This document shows, one piece after another, positions 6,991-15,574 of a stretch of 27,306 nt of DNA. The position numbers were made by a program, and so were the translations under genes. Under the pieces are notes generated by a model that made no database searches, was not told the DNA's origin, and saw nothing but the letters and a program-made list of their open reading frames with translations. Origin of the DNA: CALBLZ01 sp041917855 (GTDB lineage: Bacteria > Patescibacteriota > UBA1384 > CAILIB01); contig JAYRWT010000040.1 of the NCBI GenBank assembly GCA_041917855.1, positions 1 through 27,306 on the forward strand, written 5' to 3'. How positions within the stretch are numbered: position 1 is the first letter of the stretch; every line of letters starts with the position of its first letter.

Positions 6991-7458
6991 GATGTAACTA
7001 AACCAGAAAATCGTTACCAAGAGCGTGGTAAGGTTAGAAACAAGGCAGTACGGGCAAAGGTAGCCTAAGGCAAAGTAACTAAAGTAGAGCAGACGTAGGG
7101 AGAAAATAAAGGAAATTACTACTAGTAAGCTGAGTACCCAACGTACCCAGTTTGCAGGTTTAAAGCCTAGTAGTAGCCCAACTCCAACCAGTGCCATGGT
7201 TTGGTAGAACATGACGCCTATTAAGCTCACTGGAAAGCCTAGAAACTGCGAGTACTTACTTTCGGCTACCTTGGCGCAGTTAATGATTCCATCAGTGCTG
7301 CAGGCGGCAAAGGCGTTTGCATCGGTTTTGGCAGCGATTTCTTTGAGGTGAATCAGAATAGAATCTACCATACCGGCAACTGCGGCAATTACCAAAATAA
7401 TCAGAATAACTTGTAGCGCACGTGGTGCCACGTTACGAGAGAGAGGAATTGGTTTCAT
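6973..7458 (-). CDS. vitamin K epoxide reductase (VKOR) family protein
   Basis: A 161-residue integral membrane protein with four or so helices. The cysteine pattern is that of bacterial VKOR: a loop pair C53 and C61 (AACSTDGIINCAK) and the CxxC redox centre C135-P-Y-C138 in GYLCPYCLVSN; FLGFPVSLIG after the loop is also typical. VKOR homologues reoxidise DsbA-like proteins and pass electrons to quinones, replacing DsbB. A DsbA-family gene is cut by the left edge of the window, which supports this role. TAGAAT, preceded by TGC, ends 6 nt before the ATG, so it can be transcribed separately from the GH15 gene that ends 17 nt upstream. No thioredoxin domain is fused to it, unlike some relatives. 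Confidence 0.92.
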   Translation of the reverse strand: MKPIPLSRNVAPRALQVILIILVIAAVAGMVDSILIHLKEIAAKTDANAFAACSTDGIINCAKVAESKYSQFLGFPVSLIGVMFYQTMALVGVGLLLGFKPANWVRWVLSLLVVISFIFSLRLLYFSYFALGYLCPYCLVSNLTTLLVTIFWFSYIKKTSR

Positions 7459-7464
7459 GGGCTG

Positions 7465-7470
7465 ATTCTA
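7465..7470 (-). promoter_or_regulatory. extended -10 box for the VKOR gene
   Basis: TGC-TAGAAT on the minus strand, with the hexamer ending 6 nt before the ATG at 7458, which places the likely +1 on the start codon. There is no convincing -35. It sits in the 16-nt gap after the GH15 stop, giving VKOR a possible independent leaderless transcript. Confidence 0.5.
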
Positions 7471-7474
7471 GCAG

Positions 7475-8587
7475 CTAGCTGTGGTGCCCGCCACGTACCT
7501 CTACCTGGCCATCTAGTTTTACGTACTTTGTGTAGAACAGGTAAGTGGCAACAATGAACATGCTTTCGCTCCAGCCGAGGGGTGAATTCTCGTTGTGTAC
7601 CTCACTGTGCGAGTAGTAAAGCTCGGGAATGTCACCGACTGAATCAATGGTGGCCATAGAGCGCTGCATGTACTCCTCAGCCTTTGGCTTATTGCCCATT
7701 CGTTCATAGATAATCGCTAGCCAGGATAGGCCAAAGGTCCACTCAGCCTCTTGAGAGTGACCATCTACCTCATCACGGTTGTAGTAGTAGTCATTCTTGT
7801 AGCGTAGTACGCCCAAGTCTTTAACCAGGTGATACTCAATATTGTCTAAAATCTGATCACGTTCCTGTTCGGTAGTCACCTCATAGGGGTAGATCAAGGA
7901 GAGGAGGGCAAGGTCGACAAACTTTTTTTCAGATTCTCTAGGGAGTAAAGCACGTAGAGTGGCTTCGCCGCGCTCGATCAGTCCTTCAGGTACGGTGATA
8001 AAGTCTAGGTCGCGCACCTTTTTTAGTCCTGCCACACAGGCGCCAACAGAGGAAGCGTGCACCTCTAGGTCTTCTTCCCACATGCCGTTGTCTACATCAT
8101 GCCAGTACTCAATGCTTGCCAAGTAGTCCACCAGTTTTTGAATGATTCGCTTGTCGTCTGCTGTTTCAATGAGGCTAAAGCTGTCGTGCTGTTCAAGCTC
8201 GCCAATCTTAAAGAGGATGGCGCCGATGGAATCATGTTGTTTCCAGCCCCACTCTTCCCAAAACTCATCAAACGTATCTGGGTTAAAGCGAGGGTGAATA
8301 TACTCGTGGTTATTCTCAGGCTTAGACTCAATCGCCTTAGTAATCTTGTCTTCGTGCTTAAGGAAAATATCGAGGACGGCGCGATAGGTTTTGCGTACAA
8401 CGTCCCAGCGACCTAGGTATTCAAAGGCGAGACATTCGTAGAAGTTATCACGTAGCCACGCCTTGTCGTAGCCAGTACTCACGCCCTGTGGTGATGCCAA
8501 AAACAAACCTGACTTATGCTGGAGTCGCTCCAGGCCTTTCAGGTGTTCTTGAATCAGCTTTTCGTAATCAATGCGAACCAGCGGCAT
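7475..8587 (-). CDS. GH15-type glucoamylase-like glycoside hydrolase
   Basis: A 370-residue (alpha/alpha)6-barrel protein of the GH15/phosphorylase-kinase-regulator type. Supporting features are the N-terminal YDKAWLRDNFYECLAFEY segment (sugar-binding RD), GMWEEDLEVHASSVGACVAGL near residue 170 with the acidic pair expected of the general acid, HSQEAEWTFGLSWLA, and ENSPLGWSESMFIVA near 330, matching the PLxW site with the second catalytic Glu. The family releases glucose from alpha-1,4 and alpha-1,6 ends of glucans; this one is shorter than typical glucoamylases (600 or more) and has no signal peptide, so it should act inside the cell. It begins 11 nt after the phosphorylase gene and is probably co-transcribed with it. 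Activity on glycogen rather than maltodextrin or trehalose is inferred from context. Confidence 0.8.
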   Translation of the reverse strand: MPLVRIDYEKLIQEHLKGLERLQHKSGLFLASPQGVSTGYDKAWLRDNFYECLAFEYLGRWDVVRKTYRAVLDIFLKHEDKITKAIESKPENNHEYIHPRFNPDTFDEFWEEWGWKQHDSIGAILFKIGELEQHDSFSLIETADDKRIIQKLVDYLASIEYWHDVDNGMWEEDLEVHASSVGACVAGLKKVRDLDFITVPEGLIERGEATLRALLPRESEKKFVDLALLSLIYPYEVTTEQERDQILDNIEYHLVKDLGVLRYKNDYYYNRDEVDGHSQEAEWTFGLSWLAIIYERMGNKPKAEEYMQRSMATIDSVGDIPELYYSHSEVHNENSPLGWSESMFIVATYLFYTKYVKLDGQVEVRGGHHS

Positions 8588-8598
8588 GCGAGAGGGGG

Positions 8599-10350
8599 TT
8601 AACGGCGCTTGTTGTCGGTGCGGTACATATCGTCAACGTACTGGTTGACCATGCGCGTGCTCGAGAACTGAGGAGCTACGGTGGCAATTGTTTCTTTCAT
8701 CATAGAAACCCAGAGCTCAGGGATATCCTGCTTGTCGCGGTGGTAGTACACAGGTGCAATCTTATTCTCGAATAGACCGTATATGTGAGTTTCTGCTTTA
8801 TGAATTGGTAGTTTGTAGCCTATGCCGTACCAATCAACCTCCCAAGCCCAGCCATCGGGAGTAGTAAACTGTACAGCGCCGTTTGCACTTGCCTTCATGC
8901 CACTAGTTCCAGAAGCCTCTAGACCAAAGATAGGGGTGTTAAGCCAGACATCTGCGCCTGCAACAAGTTTTTTGGCGAGATCAATGGAGTAATCATCAAT
9001 GAAGATAGCGTGACGCTTAAGGTTATAGTTGGCCAGGTACTCAATATGCTCAATAATTTGCTTACCCTGGGTATCGGCAGGATGAGCCTTTCCGGCGACA
9101 ATAACTTGGATTGGTCTCTTAGAGCTGAAAAGTAGCTTTTTTAGGCGCTCTATATCGTTGAATAACAGATCAGGGCGTTTGTAGGTGGCAAAGCGACGTG
9201 CCCATACAACGGTAAGAACGTTTGGATCGAGAGTAATGCCATCGGTGTCGTAGATATGCTGGAGCAGCTTGTTCTTGAGCTGCATATGCGTCTCCCAAAG
9301 TACCTTGGCAGGTACTTTGCGCAGATCTTTCCAGGCCTTTGGATCTGCAGTGTTGGTTCGCCAGGTGGGTACGTACTGGTCGAGAACTTCTTGCAGCTCT
9401 GGTGCAATCCATTGCGGCATGTGCACACCATTGGTGATGGCATGTAAGCCGTACTCTGGCCAAATCTTGCGAGCTTCTTTGGCGTGTACTTTACTTACCG
9501 CGTTTGCTTTACGAGACATGCGGAGAGCAAGCATGGTCATGCTGAATCTGCCATCGCCTGAATCACCAAGGTTAAGGACGGTATCAATACCTAGGCCGGT
9601 GTTGTAGGCGTAGCTACCCAGGTACTGGCTGACAAGTTCACGGGGGAAGGTGTCGTTGCCGGCAGCCACGAGAGTATGGTTGGTGAATACGAGCATGCTG
9701 CGAGCTTCGTCTAGGCCTTTTTGCAGATCGCCATTGTGTTTAGAAGTGTGCAAGTCCTGGGCGATTTCCAGGGAAAGGAAGGCGGAGTGTCCTTCGTTCA
9801 TGTGGTAGACAGTGGGCTCAATGCCAAGACGCTTGAGTGTGCGATACCCACCTAGTGCTAGGACAAGCTCCTGCTGGATACGCTTTGCTTGGTCGCCACC
9901 GTAGAGCTGGTCGGTGATACCGCGGTCAGCTTCGCTATTTTTCCAGTGGTCAGTGTCTAGGAGTAACAGGGCGTTTTTGCCAATGGGGAAGCGCCAGATT
10001 TGCGCGTACACTGTGCGATTTTCTACTGGAATCTCTACCAAAATAGTTTCTCCCTTTTCGTCAACAGCAAGCTGCAAGGGAACTTCTAGTGGGTTGGTCT
10101 CGGTAATTATCTCGTGCTGACCTTCGCTATCAACATACTGATGGAAGTAGCCCTTGCGGTAAAAGAGACCAATGGCAACAAAGGGCAGTTCCTGGCGGGC
10201 TGCCTCCTGGACGATATCACCGGCTAGTACGCCGAGACCGCCGGAATAGATTGGGAGCTTATCAGTAATGCCGTATTCTGCACAAAAATAGGCGATACAT
10301 GCGTTCTCTGCTAAAGCAGAAGCCCCTCTTTTCTGATTGCGCTTGAACAT
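8599..10350 (-). CDS. glgP: alpha-glucan (glycogen/maltodextrin) phosphorylase, GT35
   Basis: A 583-residue GT35 enzyme of the short bacterial/archaeal type. Recognisable parts are the N-terminal FCAEYGI-LPIYSGGLGVLAGD, ITNGVHMPQWIAPEL, FATYKRPDLLF, VIVAGKAHPADTQGK, and the PLP site GLEASGTSGMKASANGA (lysine near residue 485). It cleaves terminal alpha-1,4-linked glucose with phosphate to give glucose-1-phosphate, which GalU can use. It leads a two-gene unit with the GH15 enzyme. On the minus strand a TATACT box (10365-10360) ends 9 nt before ATG, and AAGAAGGAA abuts the start. The eukaryote-type N-terminal regulatory extension is absent, so phosphorylation or AMP control is unlikely. Confidence 0.93.
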   Translation of the reverse strand: MFKRNQKRGASALAENACIAYFCAEYGITDKLPIYSGGLGVLAGDIVQEAARQELPFVAIGLFYRKGYFHQYVDSEGQHEIITETNPLEVPLQLAVDEKGETILVEIPVENRTVYAQIWRFPIGKNALLLLDTDHWKNSEADRGITDQLYGGDQAKRIQQELVLALGGYRTLKRLGIEPTVYHMNEGHSAFLSLEIAQDLHTSKHNGDLQKGLDEARSMLVFTNHTLVAAGNDTFPRELVSQYLGSYAYNTGLGIDTVLNLGDSGDGRFSMTMLALRMSRKANAVSKVHAKEARKIWPEYGLHAITNGVHMPQWIAPELQEVLDQYVPTWRTNTADPKAWKDLRKVPAKVLWETHMQLKNKLLQHIYDTDGITLDPNVLTVVWARRFATYKRPDLLFNDIERLKKLLFSSKRPIQVIVAGKAHPADTQGKQIIEHIEYLANYNLKRHAIFIDDYSIDLAKKLVAGADVWLNTPIFGLEASGTSGMKASANGAVQFTTPDGWAWEVDWYGIGYKLPIHKAETHIYGLFENKIAPVYYHRDKQDIPELWVSMMKETIATVAPQFSSTRMVNQYVDDMYRTDNKRR

Positions 10351-10359
10351 TTCCTTCTT

Positions 10360-10400
10360 AGTATACGGGAGCTACATCTAGGCACGCAAGGCTGTATACT
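10360..10400. promoter_or_regulatory. divergent TATACT promoters between glgP and the CBU_0592-like gene
   Basis: The leftward box TATACT (minus strand, 10365-10360) ends 9 nt before the glgP ATG; TTGCGT lies 18 bp upstream of it as a weak -35. The rightward box TATACT (10395-10400) ends 6 nt before the ATG at 10407. Both messages should be leaderless or have leaders of two or three bases. Confidence 0.6.
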
Positions 10401-10406
10401 GGCTAT

Positions 10407-10694
10407 ATGCTTAGTACAAAGCCTGCCGCCCGCCGACACGCCCTCCTAGAACTAGTTGGCTGGTTAGGTGTGGGTTCTGTTGTTGGTGCATATCTACTCA
10501 ATACTATGGGGCTAATTACCGCGAAAGACCTACTGTTTTTGCTCATGAACGGCGCAGGTTCCATTGGGATTATGACGCATGCATTTCATCGTAAGGACTA
10601 CCAGTCGGCGGTACTCAACATTATTTGGCTAGCTATTGCATTAATTGGGCTGTTTTACTCTATTGAAGGGGCAAGTGCGATGCATCTACACTAA
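10407..10694 (+). CDS. small membrane protein, CBU_0592-like domain
   Basis: A 95-residue protein with three hydrophobic segments. The order ELVGWLGVGSVVGAYLLNTMGLI, FLLMNGAGSIGIMTHAF, YQSAVLNIIWLAIALIGL resembles the CBU_0592-like membrane domain: a GW-x-G helix, a leucine-rich middle segment with N-x-x-G-S-x-G, then a helix with N-x-x-W. The function of that family is not known. A TATACT box ends 6 nt before the ATG, so this is one of the clearest leaderless starts in the window. It is divergent from glgP; no functional link can be shown. Confidence 0.72.
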   Translation: MLSTKPAARRHALLELVGWLGVGSVVGAYLLNTMGLITAKDLLFLLMNGAGSIGIMTHAFHRKDYQSAVLNIIWLAIALIGLFYSIEGASAMHLH

Positions 10695-10768
10695 CTACCG
10701 GCATATTACCCTCCGAGTTAGTATCTGCAGTAAACCAGTTCGCTAATTACAGCGATATTACACGAGTC

Positions 10769-10797
10769 TTGTTGCAGCTAGACCACTGGTGTAGCAT
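10769..10797 (+). promoter_or_regulatory. promoter of the 10807-11442 gene
   Basis: TTGTTG (10769-10774), 17-bp spacer, TAGCAT (10792-10797). The -10 ends 9 nt before the ATG at 10807, giving a leader of about 2-3 nt. Confidence 0.45.
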
Positions 10798-10806
10798 AAA
10801 TGTGAT

Positions 10807-11442
10807 ATGGAAACGCATCCTTCCTACGAAAAGCCGTTGAATAAAGATCTACAGAAAGAGCATCGCTTGCATCGTATTGTTGCGGGTAGCGCTTTCATTT
10901 TTGCCCTGAGTATTTTGCCTGTTGCTCAGTATGTCCTCCTGCGAAACCAAACAGCTGCACCAAAAGATAGCATTGCTACCCAGGAGCGGCGTTACGGTGC
11001 GGTTGATCCTATTGCTAGTGGTACATCTGACCAAACCCTTACCACCGGTGAGCAGGGCCAAGTTGCAGGCGTTAGTACAGAATCTGAGGGGGTTTCTCTG
11101 GACACTGAGCTCGTTTTTCCAGCCGATTCGCAGGCCTGTGCTAGCGCAAAAACCTCTCGCCTTACCGAGCTACGAACCTGGGCAGATGCCTATAAGGCTA
11201 CCAAACTAGCTGCCTTTGAAAAGACAGTGCTGCCATATCGAGAGGCACTGAAAGTACTTACCGGAGATGCTACAACCGTTGCGCAGGAAACCCAGGCAAT
11301 CAATCGCTTGATTGACGGTGAGTACCAGCCTTACCTAACCGACCTTGCTCGCATTGAATCCGCAGTGGCGGCACGTCAGTTAGCTATTCAGGACACTGTT
11401 TGCGGTGCTACGCCTAAACCAGTGGCGGATTCAGTTAAGTAA
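10807..11442 (+). CDS. single-pass membrane protein of unknown function
   Basis: A 211-residue protein. A charged, His/Lys-rich cytoplasmic N-terminus (about 24 residues) precedes one transmembrane helix (about 25-46). Next is a Thr/Gly/Ser-rich linker (about 50-100), then a helical domain rich in Ala, Thr and charged residues, with two cysteines (SQACAS and DTVCGA) that bracket it and could form a disulfide. The sequence between the cysteines reads as two or three long helices. No family is recognised. A bidirectional terminator follows 15 nt after the stop. Confidence 0.65.
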   Translation: METHPSYEKPLNKDLQKEHRLHRIVAGSAFIFALSILPVAQYVLLRNQTAAPKDSIATQERRYGAVDPIASGTSDQTLTTGEQGQVAGVSTESEGVSLDTELVFPADSQACASAKTSRLTELRTWADAYKATKLAAFEKTVLPYREALKVLTGDATTVAQETQAINRLIDGEYQPYLTDLARIESAVAARQLAIQDTVCGATPKPVADSVK

Positions 11443-11456
11443 TCTTTTAAACTCAG

Positions 11457-11489
11457 AAAAAGAGTCCCTACAATTGTGGGGACTCTTTT
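11457..11489. terminator. bidirectional rho-independent terminator between convergent genes
   Basis: AAAAGAGTCCC (11457-11467) pairs with GGGACTCTTTT (11479-11489), an 11-bp stem; the loop contains the palindrome ACAATTGT, so the element folds almost end to end. T-runs follow on both strands (TTTTC on plus, TTTTTC on minus), serving the plus-strand gene ending at 11442 and the minus-strand gene ending at 11498. Confidence 0.85.
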
Positions 11490-11497
11490 CAAATTAA

Positions 11498-11776
11498 CTA
11501 GGCAGCGATACTTTGTCTGATCTGTGCGAGCTCTTCAGCATGAGTAACTTCAGGATTATGTGCTCCGCCTGCGGCCACTACGCCGTCAGCGCCATGTACG
11601 ATGGTTGCCGTATGGCGCTCTTCAAGGGTGGCCAGATCAGAAGCCAGAGCTTCGTCTAGGGCGCGCTTTAAAACCTGTTCGCGCTCAGCGTCAGGCATGT
11701 CAGCTGGAAGCGTATCGTTCACCTGTGCGACGTAACTACGGTAGCGTTCTTCAAGTTGTGCTTGCGTTACGGCCAT
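11498..11776 (-). CDS. small soluble protein of unknown function
   Basis: A 92-residue, Ala/Glu-rich, mostly helical protein without membrane segments or cysteines. A Gly-rich stretch (HGADGVVAAGGAHNPE) near residues 61-76 separates two helices. It starts one base after the stop of the 650-aa gene (TAA-T-ATG), so the two are translationally coupled and may work together. No family is recognised. Confidence 0.62.
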   Translation of the reverse strand: MAVTQAQLEERYRSYVAQVNDTLPADMPDAEREQVLKRALDEALASDLATLEERHTATIVHGADGVVAAGGAHNPEVTHAEELAQIRQSIAA

Positions 11777-11777
11777 A

Positions 11778-13730
11778 TTACTTCTTCTTACGGGTGAAGT
11801 TGCTTTCTAAGTTGTTGCTAGCAGCCGCATCATTGCCAAGATTTTGCACCTTGAGAGTAATGCCGCCGTTTTCATAGCTAACGGCGAGGCTATGCTTACC
11901 TGGTTCAAAGTTTGTAATTGGTTCACCGTTTTCGTTACTGCCGCGGTTTACCGACACTGTAACCTCGTTACCAAACCGCTGCTTGAGCAAGCTTTCGGCA
12001 ACGGCCAGTTTGTCTGTATCGTTAGCAAACTCAGTGCTCTGCGCCCGAGCAACTGCGCCGAGGGCTTCGAGCTTTACCGAGGTATCAAAGAGGGCGTCAG
12101 AGGTAGCTTCTGGTGTTTCGATTTCGCCATCGTACTCAAAGGTGGTCCAGGCAGTACTCTCCTTGCCACCTCGGTCGATAGTGCTGATACTGTTGCGGAT
12201 ATGGCGCTCAAGCTCTTCCGGAGGACTAGCTTGTAGCTTTAGTTGCAGACGCTGAGCCTCGGTGCGTAGGGTGTTAATCTGTGCTGCAACAGGTAGATCA
12301 CTGCTGCTCATGCCTTTGTTTAGGGTAACCTGCTCGAAGAGTTCCTTACGCTTCTGCTGTTCGGCTGCGGCAGTACTAACTTCATCACTCCTGCCTTCTG
12401 GCGCACTGCGCTGCTGGTTACGTTCAAGTATTGCTTGTGGGATGGTATTGCGGCGCTCAGTTGCTGCTGTGGTTTGCGGTTGCTCTTGAGTAACCGTTAT
12501 TGGTGTGTTGAGTTCTTGGTTGCTTGCGCCTGCTTCACCAACATTCGCTGTGTAAGTTTCTGAAGATGTTCCACGGGAGAGTAGCAAAGCAGCCTCATGT
12601 GGAGTAAAGCCAATCTTGAGCATATCGGTGATCATTTCTAGGTCTGATCCATCGGCTTGTAGCTCGGCAATAAAAGCGGCAGTTTCTTCACCAAACTTGC
12701 TGGCCAGAACTTCATTGCGTAGCTCTGGGACAATATTGTGCGTATCGAAGAAGGCGACAACTTGGCTGACCTCAGTAAGCAGCTCAGGGTTTTGCATAAA
12801 GCGCTCATAGCCCTGGGCTACTAGCTCCATTTGGCTCAGTGGCTCGGCATCAACTGATAGATTCTCTGCCAATTGATCGGGTGCCGCTAGCTCTGCTGTA
12901 GGTTGGGCTGGGTTGTTTTCGATTTGCTTCGCCTGGGCAGTAGGCTCTGCAATCACAGGAGGAGCAATGACGGGAGGGGGAGTAATATAGCCAGCCTCAA
13001 CTGAGGTAGGTTGTGCGGCTGTAAAACTCAGCTTGCCATCTTTAACTGAAATGCTCTGTGTAACATTGGCATGTGCCCTGTAGGCATCGCTGAACTCTTG
13101 CACTGCTTCACGTACTGATTTTGCAAAGGTTACAACTTCGCTACGGTCAGGCATGGTCTGCCAGCGCTCTTTAACGCGGGCAACCTGCTGGCCAAGAAAA
13201 GTTCCAAAACGTGAAGCAGCACTGGTAGGATTTTGGTCCAAACTAAATAGGTTTTTGCTATCAGCGTCGATACTGAATTCAAGCTCTTCTAAGCTTGGCT
13301 GCGTGGTATTCTGCTGAGTTTCTGGCTGCGGCAGAGAATTTTCTGGTTGTTGTGGTACAGCAGGTTCAAGGGTAGCTCGTGCCATCTCGGTTGCGGGCTC
13401 TGGAAAGGCTTCACTGGTTGGGGGCGTACCATTTTCTGGAAGAGATGTAGTATCGGGGACAAACTGGTAGCCCATAGCCTCTAGCGGATTTTGCTCCTGC
13501 GCTGCCTGTGCCTCTACACCGGCGATTTCTGGTTCAGATGTAATCGTCTGGCTTGTCGCAATTGCAGCCTCTGTGGTAGGGGGAAAGCTACCTGGCTCGG
13601 GCATTGCGCTAATTTGGTCAACAATGGCAGACTGGTTGCCATCGGGCATGTCAGGTAGGGCGGCAGGTGTAGTAGCTACCGTTTGAATCTCGAGTGTGCG
13701 CCCAGATGCTGCGATCGGTGCTTCATTCAT
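11778..13730 (-). CDS. large low-complexity protein of unknown function
   Basis: A 650-residue protein with no transmembrane helix, signal peptide or cysteine noticed. About the first 285 residues are Pro/Thr/Glu/Ala/Gln-rich and probably disordered, with one charged helical patch (RFGTFLGQQVARVKERW). Residues of about 290-385 look folded (LVAQGYERFMQNPELLTE, then FFDTHNIVPELRNEVLASKF), another Gln/Thr/Arg-rich linker follows, and the last 170 or so residues contain helices and a beta-rich end (HSLAVSYENGGITLKVQNL). The tail is RKKK. It may be a scaffold or adaptor. TATACT ends 9 nt before the ATG. No family is recognised. Confidence 0.7.
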   Translation of the reverse strand: MNEAPIAASGRTLEIQTVATTPAALPDMPDGNQSAIVDQISAMPEPGSFPPTTEAAIATSQTITSEPEIAGVEAQAAQEQNPLEAMGYQFVPDTTSLPENGTPPTSEAFPEPATEMARATLEPAVPQQPENSLPQPETQQNTTQPSLEELEFSIDADSKNLFSLDQNPTSAASRFGTFLGQQVARVKERWQTMPDRSEVVTFAKSVREAVQEFSDAYRAHANVTQSISVKDGKLSFTAAQPTSVEAGYITPPPVIAPPVIAEPTAQAKQIENNPAQPTAELAAPDQLAENLSVDAEPLSQMELVAQGYERFMQNPELLTEVSQVVAFFDTHNIVPELRNEVLASKFGEETAAFIAELQADGSDLEMITDMLKIGFTPHEAALLLSRGTSSETYTANVGEAGASNQELNTPITVTQEQPQTTAATERRNTIPQAILERNQQRSAPEGRSDEVSTAAAEQQKRKELFEQVTLNKGMSSSDLPVAAQINTLRTEAQRLQLKLQASPPEELERHIRNSISTIDRGGKESTAWTTFEYDGEIETPEATSDALFDTSVKLEALGAVARAQSTEFANDTDKLAVAESLLKQRFGNEVTVSVNRGSNENGEPITNFEPGKHSLAVSYENGGITLKVQNLGNDAAASNNLESNFTRKKK

Positions 13731-13739
13731 GATGCGTAT

Positions 13740-13745
13740 AGTATA
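13740..13745 (-). promoter_or_regulatory. -10 box of the 650-aa protein gene
   Basis: GCGC-TATACT on the minus strand, 9 nt before the ATG at 13730. It lies in the 35-bp gap after the GH133 gene and gives this pair a promoter separate from the glycogen synthase unit. Confidence 0.5.
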
Positions 13746-13765
13746 GCGCTTGTTGTGTGAGGAAC

Positions 13766-15574
13766 CTAGCCGTGGTAGTGATGGAGACTTGGCACGTTTA
13801 TCTCTGCTAGCGCGGCTACGTACCCACCGCCGCTAAAGCCCTGTACACCGCAGCCCCAAGAGGTACCGTCACTGGCCGAAGCAATCTCACCGGCACAGCC
13901 CAAAATGTTTTGCCAGAGCACCTCACTAGTGCTAGAGGTAATCAGCTCCTCAATTTGTACCGAAAACTTTTGTTGGTTGCAGCGCCACATCGCCAGGGCT
14001 GCCAGGTTGTTTACAAAGAACCAACTGTCGCCATTGTGATAGCTGCGGTTGTCCTGGCCAGTGCTTACTGGCTGAAACGCAGAATCCACACGCTCCAGGC
14101 TCGTTAAGCCACCCCAAGTGGTAGCACAAGCCGCTGCTACAACTTCCATGCAGGACTCCCACTCGGACTGATTGAGCAGATCGGGTTGCAGTAGGTAGGC
14201 CAGGAAGACGTTAGGGCGCTTGCGCGGGTCAACCTCCTGGTTTTCTTCAAAGCCATCTACAAGGTAGCCATCGCTGTAGTAGCGGTGACGAATGGCGTGC
14301 ATCGCTTCTTGCCATTCACTGTGCCAGCGCTGTGATTCTGTACTGTCATTTGTAAGTTCAGCCAAGAGCTGTAATAGGAGTGAGTACATGGCTTGGATTT
14401 CAATACGGTAGCCTGTACGTCCGATAGTGTCCATCCAAGTAGCATTCCACCCAGAATGAATCAGGCCGCTTGGGCTCTGACGCTCGGCGCGCAGCTGGCG
14501 GACAGCTTCTACAAAAAGTTTGCGAGCAGATTCACGGTCGCTTTCTTCTAAGTTTACTAATCCGTGTTCGCGGATAAGCAGTGCTAGCCAGCCGACACCG
14601 TCTGCGCAGGTTGATCCAGATCCGGCAAAGGTGGGGAGTTCACCGTGCAGAATGGGCAGGGTTAGGTAGCGGCGAATCATTGCTATCTGCTCTTCAGGAG
14701 GTAGGCCAAGAGCAGTAATCAGCTCGTCACGACTCCAAATTTGGTGGAACCACGGGTAGCCAGCATAGTACCCTGCATCGGTACGTAGCCACCAGAGCGA
14801 TTGCTGTACAGCAGATTTAGCAACCTCCACAGCAGAGGTTTCATGGCTGCTAGTGCTAGGTTCAATATTTGGCTGTGCCCATGCTGCCCAGCTGGCAGCT
14901 GCAGCTTCCTCTCGAGTCCAGGCGCCACCAAAGGATAGGGTTTGCGCGTGGGTTGGTGGTAAGACAAATGTGTAGCAGCGGTCGGGGTAAGAGTTGCGGG
15001 CGGCATCACGTGGGTAGATGGCCTCCTGCCAGGTGGCTGCAGCGTGCAAATCTTCTACCAGGGAATTGCTGTACTCCCAGGCTAGACCGCGAATATGTAG
15101 GTAGAGTGTACGTTCTGCCAAAAAAGGATCAGTGTAGCTAATCAGTAAGCCATCGCCATAGTGCTCAGCGCTATAGATGCGTTCCGTATCGGGCTGTGCG
15201 TAGATCTCGCGCATATCCAGTGACAAGCGAATCGGTACACCAATAGTGCAGAGCATACGTAAGCCACAGCCTCCGCCAGGAATTTGGAAGGTGGCAACGG
15301 TGTTAGGGAAGGCAAGCTGGGTGCTAGCCTCGCCAATTCGCATGGTCTGGGGGGCCAGGGCCGCACCAGTGCTATCGAGAATCTCAATCCGCTCTAGTAG
15401 TTTAAACATGCGATTTGGCTGGGTGTCGTAATCAGTAAGGTACAACCCCTCGTACCTACTTTGGCGACGTGTGTACTGTGAGAACCAGCCTGCAGTATTG
15501 CGTAAAAAGAGGGCTACCGGTGCGTGTACATCGGCACTAACACTACCTGTACTGCGGAGGTGTTCAATGCGCAT
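13766..15574 (-). CDS. amylo-alpha-1,6-glucosidase / glycogen debranching enzyme (GH133)
   Basis: A 602-residue enzyme with the two-part layout of bacterial and archaeal debranching enzymes. An N-terminal beta-rich domain (about 1-240) is followed by an (alpha/alpha)6 catalytic domain. Family signatures are GYPWFHQIWSRDELITALGL near 270-290 (usually GYPWF-x-x-x-GRD), TWMDTIGRTGYRIEIQAMY (usually TWMDA-x-G-x-P-V-x-A), YHNGDSWFFVNN (usually HNGSVWPWDN) and CAGEIASASDG. It would hydrolyse alpha-1,6 branch points. The deviations from the commonest motif residues (SRD for GRD, YRIE for PVE-type) mark a divergent subgroup. Its start lies 11 nt inside the end of the glycogen synthase gene, so the two are coupled. 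Confidence 0.85.
   Translation of the reverse strand: MRIEHLRSTGSVSADVHAPVALFLRNTAGWFSQYTRRQSRYEGLYLTDYDTQPNRMFKLLERIEILDSTGAALAPQTMRIGEASTQLAFPNTVATFQIPGGGCGLRMLCTIGVPIRLSLDMREIYAQPDTERIYSAEHYGDGLLISYTDPFLAERTLYLHIRGLAWEYSNSLVEDLHAAATWQEAIYPRDAARNSYPDRCYTFVLPPTHAQTLSFGGAWTREEAAAASWAAWAQPNIEPSTSSHETSAVEVAKSAVQQSLWWLRTDAGYYAGYPWFHQIWSRDELITALGLPPEEQIAMIRRYLTLPILHGELPTFAGSGSTCADGVGWLALLIREHGLVNLEESDRESARKLFVEAVRQLRAERQSPSGLIHSGWNATWMDTIGRTGYRIEIQAMYSLLLQLLAELTNDSTESQRWHSEWQEAMHAIRHRYYSDGYLVDGFEENQEVDPRKRPNVFLAYLLQPDLLNQSEWESCMEVVAAACATTWGGLTSLERVDSAFQPVSTGQDNRSYHNGDSWFFVNNLAALAMWRCNQQKFSVQIEELITSSTSEVLWQNILGCAGEIASASDGTSWGCGVQGFSGGGYVAALAEINVPSLHHYHG

Noticed and set aside
10691..10721. Hairpin CTAACT...AGTTAG with an inner CGG/CCG step just at the stop of the CBU_0592-like gene
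   Set aside because: The stem is interrupted by a bulge and there is no T-run, so I do not call a terminator.
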